From Elephas maximus indicus (lineage: Eukaryota > Chordata > Mammalia > Proboscidea > Elephantidae), in contig NC_064827.1 in the NCBI RefSeq assembly GCF_024166365.1, forward strand, positions 46,652,635-46,716,634: a DNA stretch of 64,000 nt. The letters run 5' to 3'. Shown here one piece after another: positions 35,501 through 50,500 of this stretch. Made by a program: the position numbers and the translations under genes. The stretch's first letter is position 1. Each line of letters opens with the position of its first letter. The notes under the pieces are model-generated. The model saw only the letters and a program-made list of their open reading frames with translations. It did not search any database and was not told where the DNA came from.

Positions 35501-38500
35501 TCTAAAAGATAAAATGTTAAAATTTAATAAAGCTGGGTGGAGGTATCACAGATATTTGTTACATTTTTCATAATATTCTGTATGTTTCAAATATTTTACA
35601 GTTTAAGAAGTTATCTCAAGAAGAAAAGATTTGGGTTGTTTGCCTCTTCTCAAAATGATTTTTTACTAATCTGCTGTTAGAATTTATGTTCTTTATCTAT
35701 GTCAACTCTCATTTGCTGCTATTGGTGTGCCTGCAATAGCATCCCACACCTACAGATTTGAACCTGCTTCTTCTGATCTGTTGGTTAGAAAAACAGATTT
35801 TGAAGCTTATTTGGAAATAAGTGAATCTGAGGGGTCCTCTAATACGTGAACTTCAGTGTACATTACTTAATAATGAAAAACTAAAGCCAAACCCACTGCC
35901 GTTGAGTCAATTCCGACTCATGGTGACCCTATAGGACAGAGTAGAACTGCCCCTAGGGTTTCTAAAGAGTGGCTGGTGGATTCAAACTGCCAACCTTTTG
36001 TTCAGCACCCAAGCTCTTAACCACTATGCCACCAGGCTCCTTAATAATAATACTAACTTCCATTTTTTGAGTGTTTACCATGCGCCAAACCTACTGTGAA
36101 GCACTTTTCGTACGTTATACTGTTTAATCCTCACAATACCCCTATGTGAGACAGATATTTTACCCCTTTTAAAGAATGAAGAAACTGCAACTCAGATAAA
36201 AAAAAAACTTGCCCGGTGCTGGTAATAGAGAACCCAGGGTTGAGAACGGAGAGTGTTGACATGTCATGGGGTTGTTAACCAATACCATACAACAATGTGT
36301 GTACTGTTTGATGAGAAACTAGTTTGTTCTATAAATCTTCATCTAAAGTTCAATTAAAAAAAAAAAAAAACTTGCCCAAAGTATTATATCTAATGACTGA
36401 TGGAGCTGGAATTCATACTCAGTCCCATTAGACTAGACAGCCTCACTGTTCAGTTCAGAGATGTAGCTGTGCATTTTCTGATTTTGTTCCAGATAGTTGT
36501 TTTGTACTTACTTGGTAATGTTTTCTAGTTCATTTCTTAATTTTGTGGTTTGCTTATCTTGTAAAATAAAACACTGATAGTTGTGGAGAATATTTGCTCT
36601 TAATTCATACTTTGGGAAAGTAAGGAGAGAAGTCCGTAATTTAATTTCTTAAGCCCATTGCATAGGTTTACTTCTCATTCAGGAGGATGTGAATTTAAGA
36701 GTCCAGTTAGCATTCAAGTCCTCCAATAATGAGATTGCCAATTATGATGACCTTGAGACCATCGTAACGTAAGAGTATTTACTTAATGATAAAACCCTTA
36801 AAAAAATTAGTACCTCTTAAATATCCCAGAATCTGTCTTCCTCCCACTGTCTCTGTTGGTCTCTTGCTGATTGTTGTATTTGAAAGAATATAGTGCAAAT
36901 GCAGTGCTTATCAGTGACAACATGAAATTTCTTCTGCAAAGGATGTAAAATTTCCCAAATTCTGAAAGTGATGCTAGAGAACTGGCCACATTCATACAAA
37001 ATCATTGACAAATGAGAATCTGACAGAGTTAGACTAGTTCCCAGTTAGAGAAAAGAAAATGACAGGAATGACGATAATATGGGGGCACTTCAAAGAATTC
37101 TTTGAATATCTCAGAGGACTATGGAAGGCCCTTGGGAAAACTGATGAAGTCCTTGAATATTTATACAGAAGTGACCTCTTTTTTTTTGTAGTATAAAATA
37201 CAAATGTGAAGTAAGGATGTCATATTTCTGCTATTTTAATTTCATTGGAAAATTTATGCAAAATACAAAGAAATGTGATTCATTCTTGCTTTAAGAATTT
37301 GCATATAGTTAAATAAATGAAAAAATTAATTTTTGTGATTTTTTACTTTAATTTTTTTTAAGATAAAGACTTAACACTTTCATTTCTACGATGAAAAGTT
37401 AATATGTGTTTTAAGAGAATTTGCTTTCAGTTGCTTTTATCCTCTGCCAGTTATCCTCGGATAATTTATCAATTAATCCAGATGTCAATTTATCTAGAAC
37501 TGTTGTAGTCATGAGTTGGGGTTCGATGGGGACATTTGGAGAGATTTCGGTATGCGTGGAGTGTCTCCAGTTTATTAGGGACTGTAGGTTATCGATATTT
37601 TGTAATTACTAACTTACTAGGCTAGATTGAGTTTTAATTTGAGAAGATTGGCCAAATCTCCAAAGATTTGTCTAATATGTCACATTCTCTCTGTCTGCTT
37701 ACTTTCGGATAAAAATTGTTGTAGGTACTTTAACTGATCTAGTGTACATCCGTAATTTTCTAAAATTTATCTACTCTCTTTACCAGTGATTCTTCAGTAC
37801 CAAAATTTTTAACACGCAATACTTTGAGGCAAAATGAAAAAACTAAAGTTAAAATATTGAATTTTTCACTAAACTTATTCAATTTAAAACCATTAATTTT
37901 TATTCCCTGATTATTCTCTCTGTATTTTTGGTATTAAAACATGCTATAAGGGAAAAATAAAATTGATAATATAAGGATTAAATTTTTGATATACTAGAAA
38001 AATCTATAAACCACATTGAAAGACACATATTTGGGGAAGATACATGCAACATACTGTATTTGAAAAACTGAGATATAATATATTCTTAATACAGAAAGAG
38101 ATCTTACATTTCAATCAAGTAAAATCAGTAAATGATGTGAACAGCAATTCACCAAAAAAAAAAGTAATCTGCCAATAATTCTGAAAAAAAGCTCACTTTT
38201 ACGAAAAATAAAAGTTTCAACTTAAAGTAGGTATTTTTTCCTAACACTTGGCAGAAATTTTTTTTTAAAATCTGTGTGGAATTGTTTGGGGAAATGGACA
38301 GTCACCTAACTGCTGGTAAAATTATATATTGATATGTCCTTTTGGAGGACAATTTGGTTTTCGGTATTGAAAGGCCTTACAATTTTTAAAATCCCTTTTT
38401 ACTTGGCAGTACATTTTTCTAGGAATATACTTAGGGAAATAAATAGGGATATAGTCAATATTAGCCTATAAGGATGTTTATCATAGTGCTTTTTAATAAT

Positions 38501-41500
38501 AGCAAAAAATTGGAAGCGAGCTAAACATCCAGCAATCATGTTTTTCTAAAAAAAAGATTACAGCTCATCCAGGCAGTGAGCACTATTCAGTCATTAAAAA
38601 TGATATTGCAGATAAAGCTTTAATGACATGGCAAAATATTTATAAAATTAGGTTTAAAATACAGAAATGAGACTAAACGTCAATACCAGTAGTTATTTTT
38701 GGTGGTGGATTTTTTTATTTATTTAAAAGTCTGTTCAATGAAAATGTATTACATAATTTAAAAAGTTATTGGGAATCACTGTAGAATAAATCTGTGTCTG
38801 TACTTACCCACACACAGCACTGCTAACTGCTACTCTTTCCTGGAATACAACATATCTCTATATGCCTTTGTACTTTTGCTTATCCCTCAGCCACCTGGAG
38901 AGTTCCTGCTGGTCTTTCAAATTCAGTTCAGATGACACTATCATAGAGTCTTTTGTAATCTTGCTCTTTTCTTTGCTTATCCCATACAATGATTTTGTGT
39001 AACTATGTATTTACAGTGTCTTCTCCACTAGGCAATGAAGTATCTCATTCATTGATTTAATAAATATTTGTTTTTTTTTTATGTATTATGTGCCAGGCAC
39101 TCTCCTGGGTATAGCAGATCTAACCTCGAACTAGGCAGACAGATTCTCCTTCCTTCAGAGAGTTTATAGCCTTGTAAAGTTATGTTAAGTATTATGGTAG
39201 ATATCTGGCGTGCTTTGGGAGCTTAGGGGATTGGTACATCTACTCCAGGCTGGGTAGAGAGGGAACACTGCCTGGAGTTGCCATCTGAGCTGAATGTTAA
39301 AAAGAAAGGAAGAATTAGCCAGATCGCAGGGCAGGGGGAAGAGGGCCTCAGGTGGAAGAAACAACCCATACAAAGGCCTTGAAAGTTAAAAACATGGTAA
39401 GTCAGGAAGGTCATTATAACATTTGTGGATATTGGTTTGATTTCTGGTGAAAAAGAATTATGTATGATTTTGTCATGGAAGTGGCTCCAGAATTCACTTC
39501 TGCAAGAGATTAGATGTTCTATGTCATAACATGTTAGCAAAAGCATCCTAGTGTTGAATTAAGACAGAAATTCAAGTGTGATTGTTATTTTTTTAAGTAT
39601 TTGTATAAATATATTCTCATGTGAGATTTTCAAAGAGCAAACTGAAGTCTCTGTTACAATTAAAACAAAGAGTTTTATTGGAGGAATAAATAAAACAATC
39701 TGGATCAGGCAGCGCTTAGGGAGAATTCACCAAAGTACTCTGGAGAGAGGGATTTGTCATAAAGTTTAAGCACAAAAAATTGAGGAACCTAGAAGGAAAA
39801 ATTTTGATTGGTTAGCATTTGCAAAATAATGCTTTAACAGACACCAGACAATTACGAGATCCCTTAAGCATTGTTTTACTAATCGTAAAGCTTGAGTCAG
39901 CTAACGTCTTGTTAATGTATGGATATTTTGGGGGCCAGCTAGAGTAAGTATTCTTCCTGGGAGCATGCTGTGAGAGGAAGGGAGGGTAGGGGAGCCCACA
40001 GACTTCTTGAAGTGTTCTGGCTCAGTGACTTTTGAGATTCAGCTCAGAATGAGCAGGGAACAATACAAATTGGAGTCTAGCCTACATCTTTCACAGATGC
40101 TTCTTCTTATGCCAGTCACCTATATATTTGGGGCTTCTTCACAGGATTGAGAGATTAATGTAAAATAATAGAAAGCCTGAATCATAGAGTATTTAATTAA
40201 GTCCATCACTTAATATTGACTGGTCCTAATAAAATATTGCTAAGTGACATTATTTGGGTAATACCTCTAGGATTAATAGCAATTTGAACAGCAATCTTCG
40301 TATGTAAACTTGTTCTGAATAGAAAATTCATTACTTGCAGCAGAGTAAACATTTCTATAATTTTTTAACCCTTTACATTTAACATTTCCCCCTCAGCATT
40401 CAAATCTTCAAAATCTTCCCCATCTCCTATTCAGTTATCTCTCGCCTTTTGTGTTTTTTATAGATCATGAAGCTCTTTTCTTTCCCTCTAGCCCTGTTCT
40501 CCATGTACCCACCCCTGTTTCCAGTTCCAAAACAAAATCAATAGTGTAAAGCAAATGGATCAAATTGCATCATGGCCCTCATTAAATCATGGTACCCTGT
40601 GATTATGTGAATTTTATTTACTCCTTATTGTATATCAGAATCACTGGTTTTATATAATCAGTTTGTAGTAGTTTTCTCTTTTTTGTTTTCTTGATTAGGC
40701 AATTTAGAGACTTTCTCAAATCAAGTTTTCTTTAATAAAAGATTAAGTGAACCAGTTTTTCTTTTCTCCTTTTGTAGATTTCTTGATAATCGGCTGTTTG
40801 CTACCTGCTCTGATGACACTACTATAGCACTGTGGGATCTGAGAAAATTGAACACCAAAGTATGCACTTTACATGGCCACACTAGCTGGGTGAAGAACAT
40901 CGAATATGATACTAACACAAGACTCTTAGTAACATCAGGATTTGATGGAAATGTCATTATTTGGGACACTAACAGGTTTGTGAACAGGAGATCAAGTTAG
41001 GGTTGTAACAAAGAAAAATTGATTTAAAGATGGTGAACAAATTCTGTGTTCTCTCCTAGCATTCATATCTTTTTAGGTGAAAGAAATTGGCGTTGGGAAA
41101 AACAATTGAAGAGTGATTCCATCTTTTGTTACCTACACTTATTTATATTTTGCTGATAAAAATTTTGGAGACAATTATATGAATGGAAAAGAGACCAAGT
41201 AGTATACTTCAGGATGAAAATTGGTTTATAAAATGAATTTCCTGAATTTAAGGGATTTAATGAAAAATATCTTATTTCCTTTGTGAAACTGAAATGTTTT
41301 TCACTCTTTGGTCTTTACTTCTAAATCTGTTTTTAAGTTTTGCGCTTTGTTTTCATGCATTAAAAGAGTAGTTCTCAATTGGGGTGGTACTGATCCCTAG
41401 GGGATGTTTGGAAATAAATGTGTGGGGAAGTTTTGGTTGTCAATAAAAAGGGGAAAGAGGAGCCATCTGCTGGCATTTAGTGGGCAGGGACCAGAATTTC

Positions 41501-44500
41501 TAAGCATTTTGCAATGCACAAGACAGTGTGCACAGTGAACTAATTGTCGCACCTGAAATGCCGGTGACACCTCTGTTCAGAAACATTTCAGTAAAATATG
41601 TCCTTATAGAGAAAGTGTTTGAAGAGTTCACATTTGAGAAATAATGAAAACATACTTGTTTCTAGCTATGATGAAGTAATACCCCAGGATCAGTCCTGAA
41701 AGATTCTTTTCAGAAGTCATATGTAAAAAGAAAGGGAATATCCTTAAAGATTCCTAGCTATGCTTATTGTTTAAGAGGATAGAACTGTTGAAGCTAGTTA
41801 TGACCATGCTACCTAAACTTAACAAAGAGAATATTAGGAGGAAAAATGAAAGTCCAGTCTGTAATATGAATATAGATGTAAATATTCTAAAGAAAATAGG
41901 AAATTGAATCCTGCAAAATATTAGTCCACATCTCATGATTAAGTTGGGCTTATTCAAGGAATGAAAAGATGGTTTATAAAAAAATCTATTAATATAATTG
42001 ATTACATTAACAGATTAAATGGATAAATCCATATGATTATTTAAATTTGGGATAAAAAGCATTGAATAGAATTAAATATTCAGTCATAATTAAAAATAAA
42101 CAAAAGCAAGGACCTTATTACCAACCTTACAGAAATGAAAAGGATTATGGGGAATACTATAAATAATTTTTTGCCGACAATTTAGATGAAATAAACAAAT
42201 ACCTAGACACAGATTATTGAAACTAACTCAAGAGTAAATAGAAAATCTGTAGACCTTCAGAGCTATAGCAAGTAAAGAAATTGAATTGGTAGTTTAGAAA
42301 TCTTCCCACAGTGAAAAGCCCAGGCCCAGATGGCTTCAGTGGTGAATTCTTCTAAACACAGACAGAATTAATGTTACCTGATTAGGGTCTGTGCCCTGGA
42401 GCAGTTGAGCCAATGAAACGTACTCCAAGTCAGAAAGAGTGAGAAAGTTTATTAAGGAGATGCATACATCACTGGGGACTTGGCAGCAACACAGGTTGTC
42501 TCTATGGAGTCCCAAAGAGCAATTTTACATTAGAGCTTATATAGAATCTTACAAGGGTTACAAGTGTCTTTTCAAGTCCCCTGCCAGACACTTCTTTATT
42601 GGGCTAAAGATATATATATATCAGATACCTGGGCTCCAAATTTTCTGTGGGGTTGTAAGCCACAGGTAGTCCGGACAGCACAAAAGGTTATTTGCATCAG
42701 TTTAAAACAAAGACCAAAGTCATTAACATTTGGTCAAAACAAAGTCATTAACAGAGGTATGTGAAGGAGGCAGGCAGAGGAAGAACAACTTACAGGTTTA
42801 TCATGGCCTTGTGTTAAGCTCTCAGTTGCCCCTTTTGAAAAAGGAAAAAACATGCTGGGGAGTATTGGGGTCACAATAAATAATACCAATCTTTCACAAA
42901 TTCAGAAAGTAAAGAAGAGAAAACTTGCAACTCATTCTCGGAGGTTAGTGTTACTGATGCCAAAGCCAGACAAAGACATAATAACAAAAGAAAATTATAG
43001 CCTCATGAATACAAATGCAAAAATCCTCAACAAAATGTTTGTTGTTGTTGTCGTTGTGTGCCATTGAGTCGATTCTGACTCATAGCAACCCTATAGGACA
43101 GAGAAGAACTGTCCTGTAGGGTTTCCTAGGCCATAATCTTGAGGGGAGCAGGTCGCCAGGTCCTTTCTCCCACAGAGTGGCTGGTAAGTTTAAACTATAG
43201 ATCTTTTGGTTAGCAGCTGAGTACTTAACCATTGTACCACCAGGAATCCCTCAACAAAATATTTGCAAGCCAAATATAGCAATATATGTATCAGATTTTA
43301 GGCCATGATGAAGTGGAATTTATCCCAGGAATGCAAGTTTGGTTTAACATCCCAAAATCAATTAATACATCATACTAATAAAGGAGAAACTCTAGACGAT
43401 CATCTCAGTATATTCAGAAAAGCACTTGACAAACTCCCAACACTCTTTCATGATAAAACTAGGAATGGAACAGAACTTCTTCATCCTGATAAAAGGCATC
43501 TATGAAAAATCTATAGCTAAGATTATACTTAATGTTGAAAGACAAAATACATTTTCCCTAAGATTGGGAACAAAGCAACGATGTCCACTCTCACCATTTC
43601 TATTCAACATTGTACTGAACGTACAACGTTGTAGTAGAGGTGCAATCAGGCAAGAAAAAGAAAAAACATCCAGAAAGAAAGTAAAACTGCCTTCTTTATA
43701 TGCAGAAGACCTGATCCTGTATGTAGGGAATCTTAAGGAATACACACACACACAAACGCTAGTAGAACTGATAAACAAGTTCAGCAAGGTCACACAATAT
43801 AAGATTAATATACAAAAGTCAGTTGTGTATCTGTTTCTTTGCAATGAATAATCCAAAGTGAATTAAGAAAATAGTTCCATTCCCAGTAGTATCAAGAAGA
43901 ATAAAGTACAGTACTTATGCATACATTTAACAAAAGAAGTATAAGATTTATATACTGAAAACTGTGAAACATTGCTGAAAGAAATGTAAGAAAATGTAAA
44001 TGAATGAAATGACTTGTGAGTTCAAGGGATCTGGGAGTTGATCAAGGAAAAAGACATGGCCATGAGGTGACAGTGTTGTAAAATAATCTGTTTATGGGGG
44101 CAGGTGCTGTGACAGGTTTGCATAAGGAGAAAGTCCCTGATAACTTGAACCCTTCCAAGGCAAGGGCTGGGGAGGTGGGCATTCAGGAGGGGGGAAGTGC
44201 AAGGGAACTCCTGGGGCGAGGGGAGTCGAGGGGAGGGGGCTTACAGGTCTAGGTGATGTGGTTCAGCAACACAGTGGGAAGTACGAAGGGTAGCAGTGGC
44301 CTGGGGTCTTTTATAGACCGAATTTATCGAACATATGTTGGGTGCAGTTTCACAGATATATGGAAAGCAGGTAGGCTCTAAATGGCTACAAGTTTGCTTA
44401 TTTGGGCTATATTTAATACAACTGGGTATATAACAATATATGTTTGGTGCCAGCAAACTTTCAAGCTTATAGGTCCCAGCTTGCTATGGAGAAATAACCC

Positions 44501-47500
44501 AGGGGCAATATACAGAGTCCATCTTTGGCTCATTTATATAACAGACACATTCTATGTTCATGAATTGGAATATTAAATATTATTAAGATGGCAGTTCTCT
44601 GCAAACTAATCTATAGATTTAACACAATCCCTACCGATATTCCAGTTGTGTTTTTTTGCAGAAACTGTCAAGCTGATTCTAAAATGTATATGGAAATGCG
44701 AAGGATAATCTTGGAAAAAGAAGCATTGGAGGACTCACCTATTTCCCACTTTAAAACTTGTTTCAAAGACATAGTAATTAAGACAATGGTACTGGTATAG
44801 GATAGGCATATAAACTGATGGAACAAAATTGAGAGTCTAGAAATATACCCTTACATGTATGGATAGGTGGTTTTCAACAAAGGTAGCAAATTACTTCAGT
44901 GGGGAAAGGATAATCTTTGTCAACAAATGGTACTTGGACAATTGGATATCCACATGAAAAAGATTAATTTAGGCTCTTGTTTCACATCACACACAAAAAT
45001 TAACTCAAAATGGATTTCGACCTAAGTATAAGAGCTACAAAACCAACCAACCAACCGGTTGCCGTCGAGTCGATTCCGACTCATAGTGACCCTATAGGAC
45101 AGAGTAGAACTACCCCATAGAGTTTCTAGGAAGAGCCTGGCGGATTAGAACTGCTGACGGTTATGGTTAGCAGCCCTAGCACTTAACCACTACACCACCA
45201 GGGTGTCCAAGTAGAAATCAAAACTACAATGAGATATCAGCTCACACCCACTAGAATGGTTTTAATAGAAAAGACAGATAATAACATGTATCGGCAAGAA
45301 TGTTGAGAAACTGGAACTCATACATTGCTGGTGGGATATAAATGGTGCAGCCACTTTAGAAAACAGTTTAGCAGTTTCTTAAAATGTTAAACATAGAGTT
45401 ACCATATGACCTAGCAATTTAAGGTGTATAGCCAGCCAGGAGAAATGACCACATGTAGTCTACATAAAGACTTCTGCATGAATGTTTATAGTAGCATTAC
45501 TCATTATAGCCAAAAAATGGAACCAATTCAAATAACTGGTGAATGGATAAACAAAATGTAGTATAGCTACACAATGGAGTACTATTTGGCAATAAAAAGG
45601 AACAAGGTACTGATAAATGCTATAACGTGGATGAACCTCAAAAACAGGCTAAGTGAAAGAAGCCAGATGCAAAAGACCACTTACTGTGTGATTTGATTTA
45701 TATGAAATATCCAAAAATGGGAAAGCCATAGAGATAGAAAGTAAATAAGTTTTTGCTGGGACTTGGGGTAGGAACAGAGAGTGACTGCTGATGGGCACAA
45801 GGAATCTTTTAGAGTGATGAAAATATTCTAAAATTGGATTGTGTTGATGATTACACAACCCTGTGATTTTACTAAAAATCACTTAATTGTGCACTTAAAA
45901 TCAGTTAATTTTATGGTATGTAAATTATATCTCAATAAAGCTGTTAAAAATTTAACTAGAAATAGAAGGAAACTCATAAAAAGTATATACCTAAAACCTA
46001 CAGCACATTTAAAAATGGTGAACCTTTAGAAGTTTTCTCCATAAAATCAAGGAAGTAGAATATACTCCCATTACTACTATTCACTTGTGTTTTGTTGGGG
46101 CATGAAGGGGGGTCCTAGTTGGTACAATAAAAGGACGAAAAAGAAAATACGTAAAGGTTGAGAAAGAAAAAAAATTCATCACTGACAAATGATATGAAAA
46201 CAATAGTAGTAGTTTCTTAAAATGTTAATCGTAGAGCTACCATATGAGCTAGCAATTCCACTGCTAGGTACATAACCCAAAAGAAATGGACACGTATATC
46301 CACACAAAGACTTGCTGTATACATCTATAGGGAGTGAGAGAGATATACCCTGTATATCAGGAGTCGGCAAACTTTTTCTTTACAGGGCCAGGTAGTAAAT
46401 ATTTTAGGCTTTGCATGCTGTATAGTCTCTGATGGGCCATATATAATACATAAATGAATGGATATGGCTATGTTGCAACAAAACTTTCTTTATAAAAATA
46501 TGCAATGGACAAGATTTGGCTGACAGGCCATAGTTTGCCAACCCCTGGTCTATATAGAAAATCCTAGAAAATGTTCAGACAAGTTATCAAACTTAAATCA
46601 GTAGTGTTCCTATACATCACTACCAACAACTTCAAAAGGAAATTTTTAAAGTATATAATTTTTAATAGCCAAAAAATTTATCTGGTGCATAGGAATAAAT
46701 TACAACATAAAATTTATATGTATGTTTATAGAGAAAAGTTATTTTAGAAGACCTAAATAAAGTCTACGGGTGACAAACCAAACCTCTTGCCGTTGAATCA
46801 ATTCAGACTCATAGTGACCCTATAGGATAGAGTAGAACTGCCCCATAGGGTTTCCAGGGAGCGGCTCCTGGATTCCAACTACCGACATCTGGGTTAGCAG
46901 CCATAGCTCCCCGTAGCTCTTAACCACTGTGCTGCCAGGTCTCCAAAAAAGGGCATCTGCCTGCCCGTTGGAGAGTTAAACTCCAGTCTCGCAGGTGACA
47001 GGTGGGAATATTCACCACTGTACTCAACAAGGGCGGTGTGGATGAGAAGACTCCTCTAAAACTACAATAAGGGAATTTTTAGCAAAGAGTGTAAACTCAC
47101 AGACAGGGAAATAAGAGAGGAAGCAGAACAAAATTTTAGGAGCTGGAAAGCAGATAGATGAGTAGTAATTGATTAGATAAGTTGACTTAACAAGTCCAAG
47201 AAAGGATCCCAAGCTTGCAGTGGGGAAAATTTAAGAATTTAAGACAATTTACAGAGTCCTCAAAAATCACAGAAACTGGCAACTCTGGGTATCTGTAGTA
47301 AAAGTAAGAATTCAAGTGAAAGATGTCTAAGAATTTATGTCTCCTCCCTTAAGCCAGTCTGCTGGATAATTGACTTCTTCCCATTTCAGCGGAAGTTTGA
47401 AATTTTATTCCCTAAAGAGGGTAAAATAGAGAATTTCTGTATATGGATGCCAGGTACATTTGGAGGCTTTGGTATCTTAGCAAAATCTGGGAGATGAAGT

Positions 47501-50500
47501 GACTATATACATTCTCAATACTGAATGCAGAGATCCTCAGCCTTCATCCAGTTGTGATCCAAGGATATTGCCGTTGGGAGCCCCTAAAAAATGGCCCATC
47601 TAGAAAACCTATTATACTAGTGAACCTGGAGCCCTACCCACGCACTCAGAGTTCTCAGTCAGCTTCTTAGTTCCTCACTCTTATTCATAGGCAGACAGCC
47701 AAAAATAAACAGACATTTGAGAAAAGTTTCTAATATAGAGACCCATACAAACAGGACATTAATACGTTCAGAAGTAGAAGACATTGCTTGAAACAAGAGT
47801 AGAATGAAATAGAGAATAGAAGTAGAGCGGATTTCTAAAATACTGTTATTGTTCTACCTCTTAACAGGCATGACGAGTCACAAGTGTTTATTTTTCTTTT
47901 AACCCTTTTGTGCTCACGGGTACCTCTAGGGACAAAGTACTTTTTCTGCCTCTGAAGGTTTATTGGGAAGCTGCTGTACTGCTGACAGTATGTGCTGCCA
48001 CAAGGCAGGAGCTTTCATGACTGAAACGGAAGGAATGGGCATTTGGTGCAAATTACTGTTTTTACAGGGTATTGTATGATAGGACATTGTATTTTGGTAG
48101 GAAAAATAGAAATTTTGAAAAATTTTAATTGCACATATGTACCAATAGAACCCGGTGGGGGCTCTGGGTTATAATTAGTGGTACTTCTTATGTCCACTAA
48201 ACACTTAGGGTAGGCTTGTGCGAGGGGGCAAGAAAAGAATATCAATACTAAAAAAAAAAAATCAATACTACCTACCGAAAATTCAGACACAGTCATTCAG
48301 CATGCTTCCATTAATGAAAACACATAGTATCAACAAAAAATTCACAGCAGAAAATAATTGGTTCACGAAAGTGTTAAACTCTTCATGTGTTTTATTTATG
48401 TACTATTCTCCAGGTGTGATATGGTTCACTTTTTTAAAAAAAAAAAATTTCAAAAAACAAGATGAAAGGGAGAATAAAGAACATAGGCGAGGAATAAAAT
48501 CTATTGCAGATTTTGGTAAGGACCAAATAGAACTTCCCAAAACCCGTTGCCATCAAGTCGATTCCGACTCATAGTGACCCTATAAGACAGAGTAGAACTG
48601 CCCCATAGAGTTTCCAAGGAGTGCCTGGTGGATTTGAACTGCCAACCTTTTGGTTAGCAGCCATAGCACGTAACCATTACACCACCAGCGTTTCCAGATA
48701 GAACTTAGGTAAAAGAAAATACAACTATTGAAAATTTAAAAGCATAGGACAGGTCAAATAGCAGGTTAGACATAACTGGAAAAAAAAAAAAAAAGATTGG
48801 GAGATAAATATTGAAAAATTATCCATCATACAACATATAGAGAAGGGGAGACAGGAAATTTAAAAAGCAGTTATGAATGTCTCAAACATCTATTTGGAGC
48901 TCCAAAAAGAGAGAATACAGAAAATAGATAAGAGATAATAATGGAATAATGGCTGAGAATTTTCCAGAATATATGAATAACATGAATCTTAAAATTTAGA
49001 AAGTGAATCCCAATAAAAATAAACAAATCTTAAGTTACATCAGAGTGAAACTGCCCCACTCCAAAGACAAGGAAGATCTTAAAACCTCCAGATGAATAGA
49101 TTCAAATTATCCCAAGTAATTTTAGCCGGATAAAAGACTTAAATAGCAACAATGGCAAGCCAGAGCTTAGTGGAATATTATCCTCAATATGAGGAAAGAA
49201 ATGTGTCAACTTAAAGTTATATACTCAGCTAAACCAGTATTCATAATAAAGACATTTTCAGAACAATAAAAAAGATTACCTCAACGAAGTCTTGAGGAAA
49301 TTCTGAGGGATATACTTCAGGAAGAAAGAGAATGGCCCAAAAAGGAAGATTAGAGATGACAAAAGGAATGGTGAGCAAAAAAAATGTGTATAAATATACA
49401 TTGTAAATTTTATTTTAAGGGGTAAATAAAATATATGACTATCACTGAACCATTATATTTATAATTCTAGCTTTTATTGGTTTGATTTCTTCTGTAGGTG
49501 TACAGAAGATGGGTGTCCACATAAAAAATTCTTTCACACACGTTTTCTCATGCGAATGAGATTAACACCAGATTGTTCCAAGATGTTGATCTCAACTTCT
49601 TCTGGATATCTCTTGATTTTGCATGATCTTGACTTAACGAAGTCTTTAGAAGTAGGCAGCTATCCCATTTTGAGAGCAAGAAGAACTACATCAAGTTCAG
49701 GTAAGCTTTCCTTTCTTGATTAAAAAAGAGTTTTCTAAAGAATCGCAGACATAGGGATGGTGTATATGTCCATTCTGAGAATGGAAGAAGGAAGAAGGGA
49801 AGGAAATTAAAAGACCTCCTCTGGAAAACTCAGTGATAGCTCCTTTCCAAAGAAGTACAATGATTTGTATAACACTGATTTGTACCTGCGTGTCACAAAT
49901 GGTCTGGGAAGAACTACTAACTCTAAAAGTATTTTCTTGTAGCTGTCTGCTAACCAGAGAATCTTTGTCATTACTTCTGAAATCATCACTATCCCAAAAA
50001 TTAGTGATGGCCCAAGGTAGTATCAATCTTCTTAAGCCCTTTTGGAATCCAGCAGGGCTTCTAAGTTGTGGTTAATATAGAAAGATTTAGCTTTAAGTCT
50101 GTATTGTATCTGCGACTTCCAAATGTCCAGACACAGGTAGTTGATAACCATATTATTACATGACCCCCTAATTATCCTCCTGCTAATGCCCTCTCCTCCT
50201 GTTGCTGCTTCTACCAGACTTAAGTGCACTTGGAGCTCAGAAGAACTAAATACTGTATTTGATCTATATTATGTGATAAAGACTATATTTCATCTACCTT
50301 TGAGATAAAGAGGGCTGGTCTGGGAACATTCTCGTCATTTATAATATTGTGATGATGAACAAAAACCCAGAAAAGAAGATTTAAACATTTGGAACACAGA
50401 ATGTTCATAAATTTTATTAAAAGGCATCCTTAAATGGTTGGATAGCAGTCTTTCTCCTGTGTGCAGAGGGCCATTCCTGAAAACTCCTTTGGGAATATGT

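Larger units (their letters stand above)
41930..45960 (+). mobile_element. Composite L1 remnant with nested LTRs and SINEs
   Basis: At least two L1 pieces abut. A short reverse-transcriptase segment at 41930-42105 is followed by one that starts upstream of it in L1 order (about 42110-42365, with CCCAGATGGCTTCAGTGGTG). The latter continues at 42876-43036, 43250-44014, 44545-45045 and 45210-45960, after removal of two LTRs (42372-42875, 44015-44543) and two SINEs. An open piece at 43426-43851 includes a Y-A-E-D box in place of the catalytic Y/F-A-D-D (near 43700), so the copy is dead. Confidence 0.75.

Noticed and set aside
39640-40380. A fourth solo LTR
   Set aside because: Signals resembling TATA and poly(A) exist, but both ends and a target duplication could not be placed.
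43426-43851. Open frame of 141 codons as a host gene
   Set aside because: It is L1 ORF2 sequence (reverse transcriptase region) with a damaged catalytic box.
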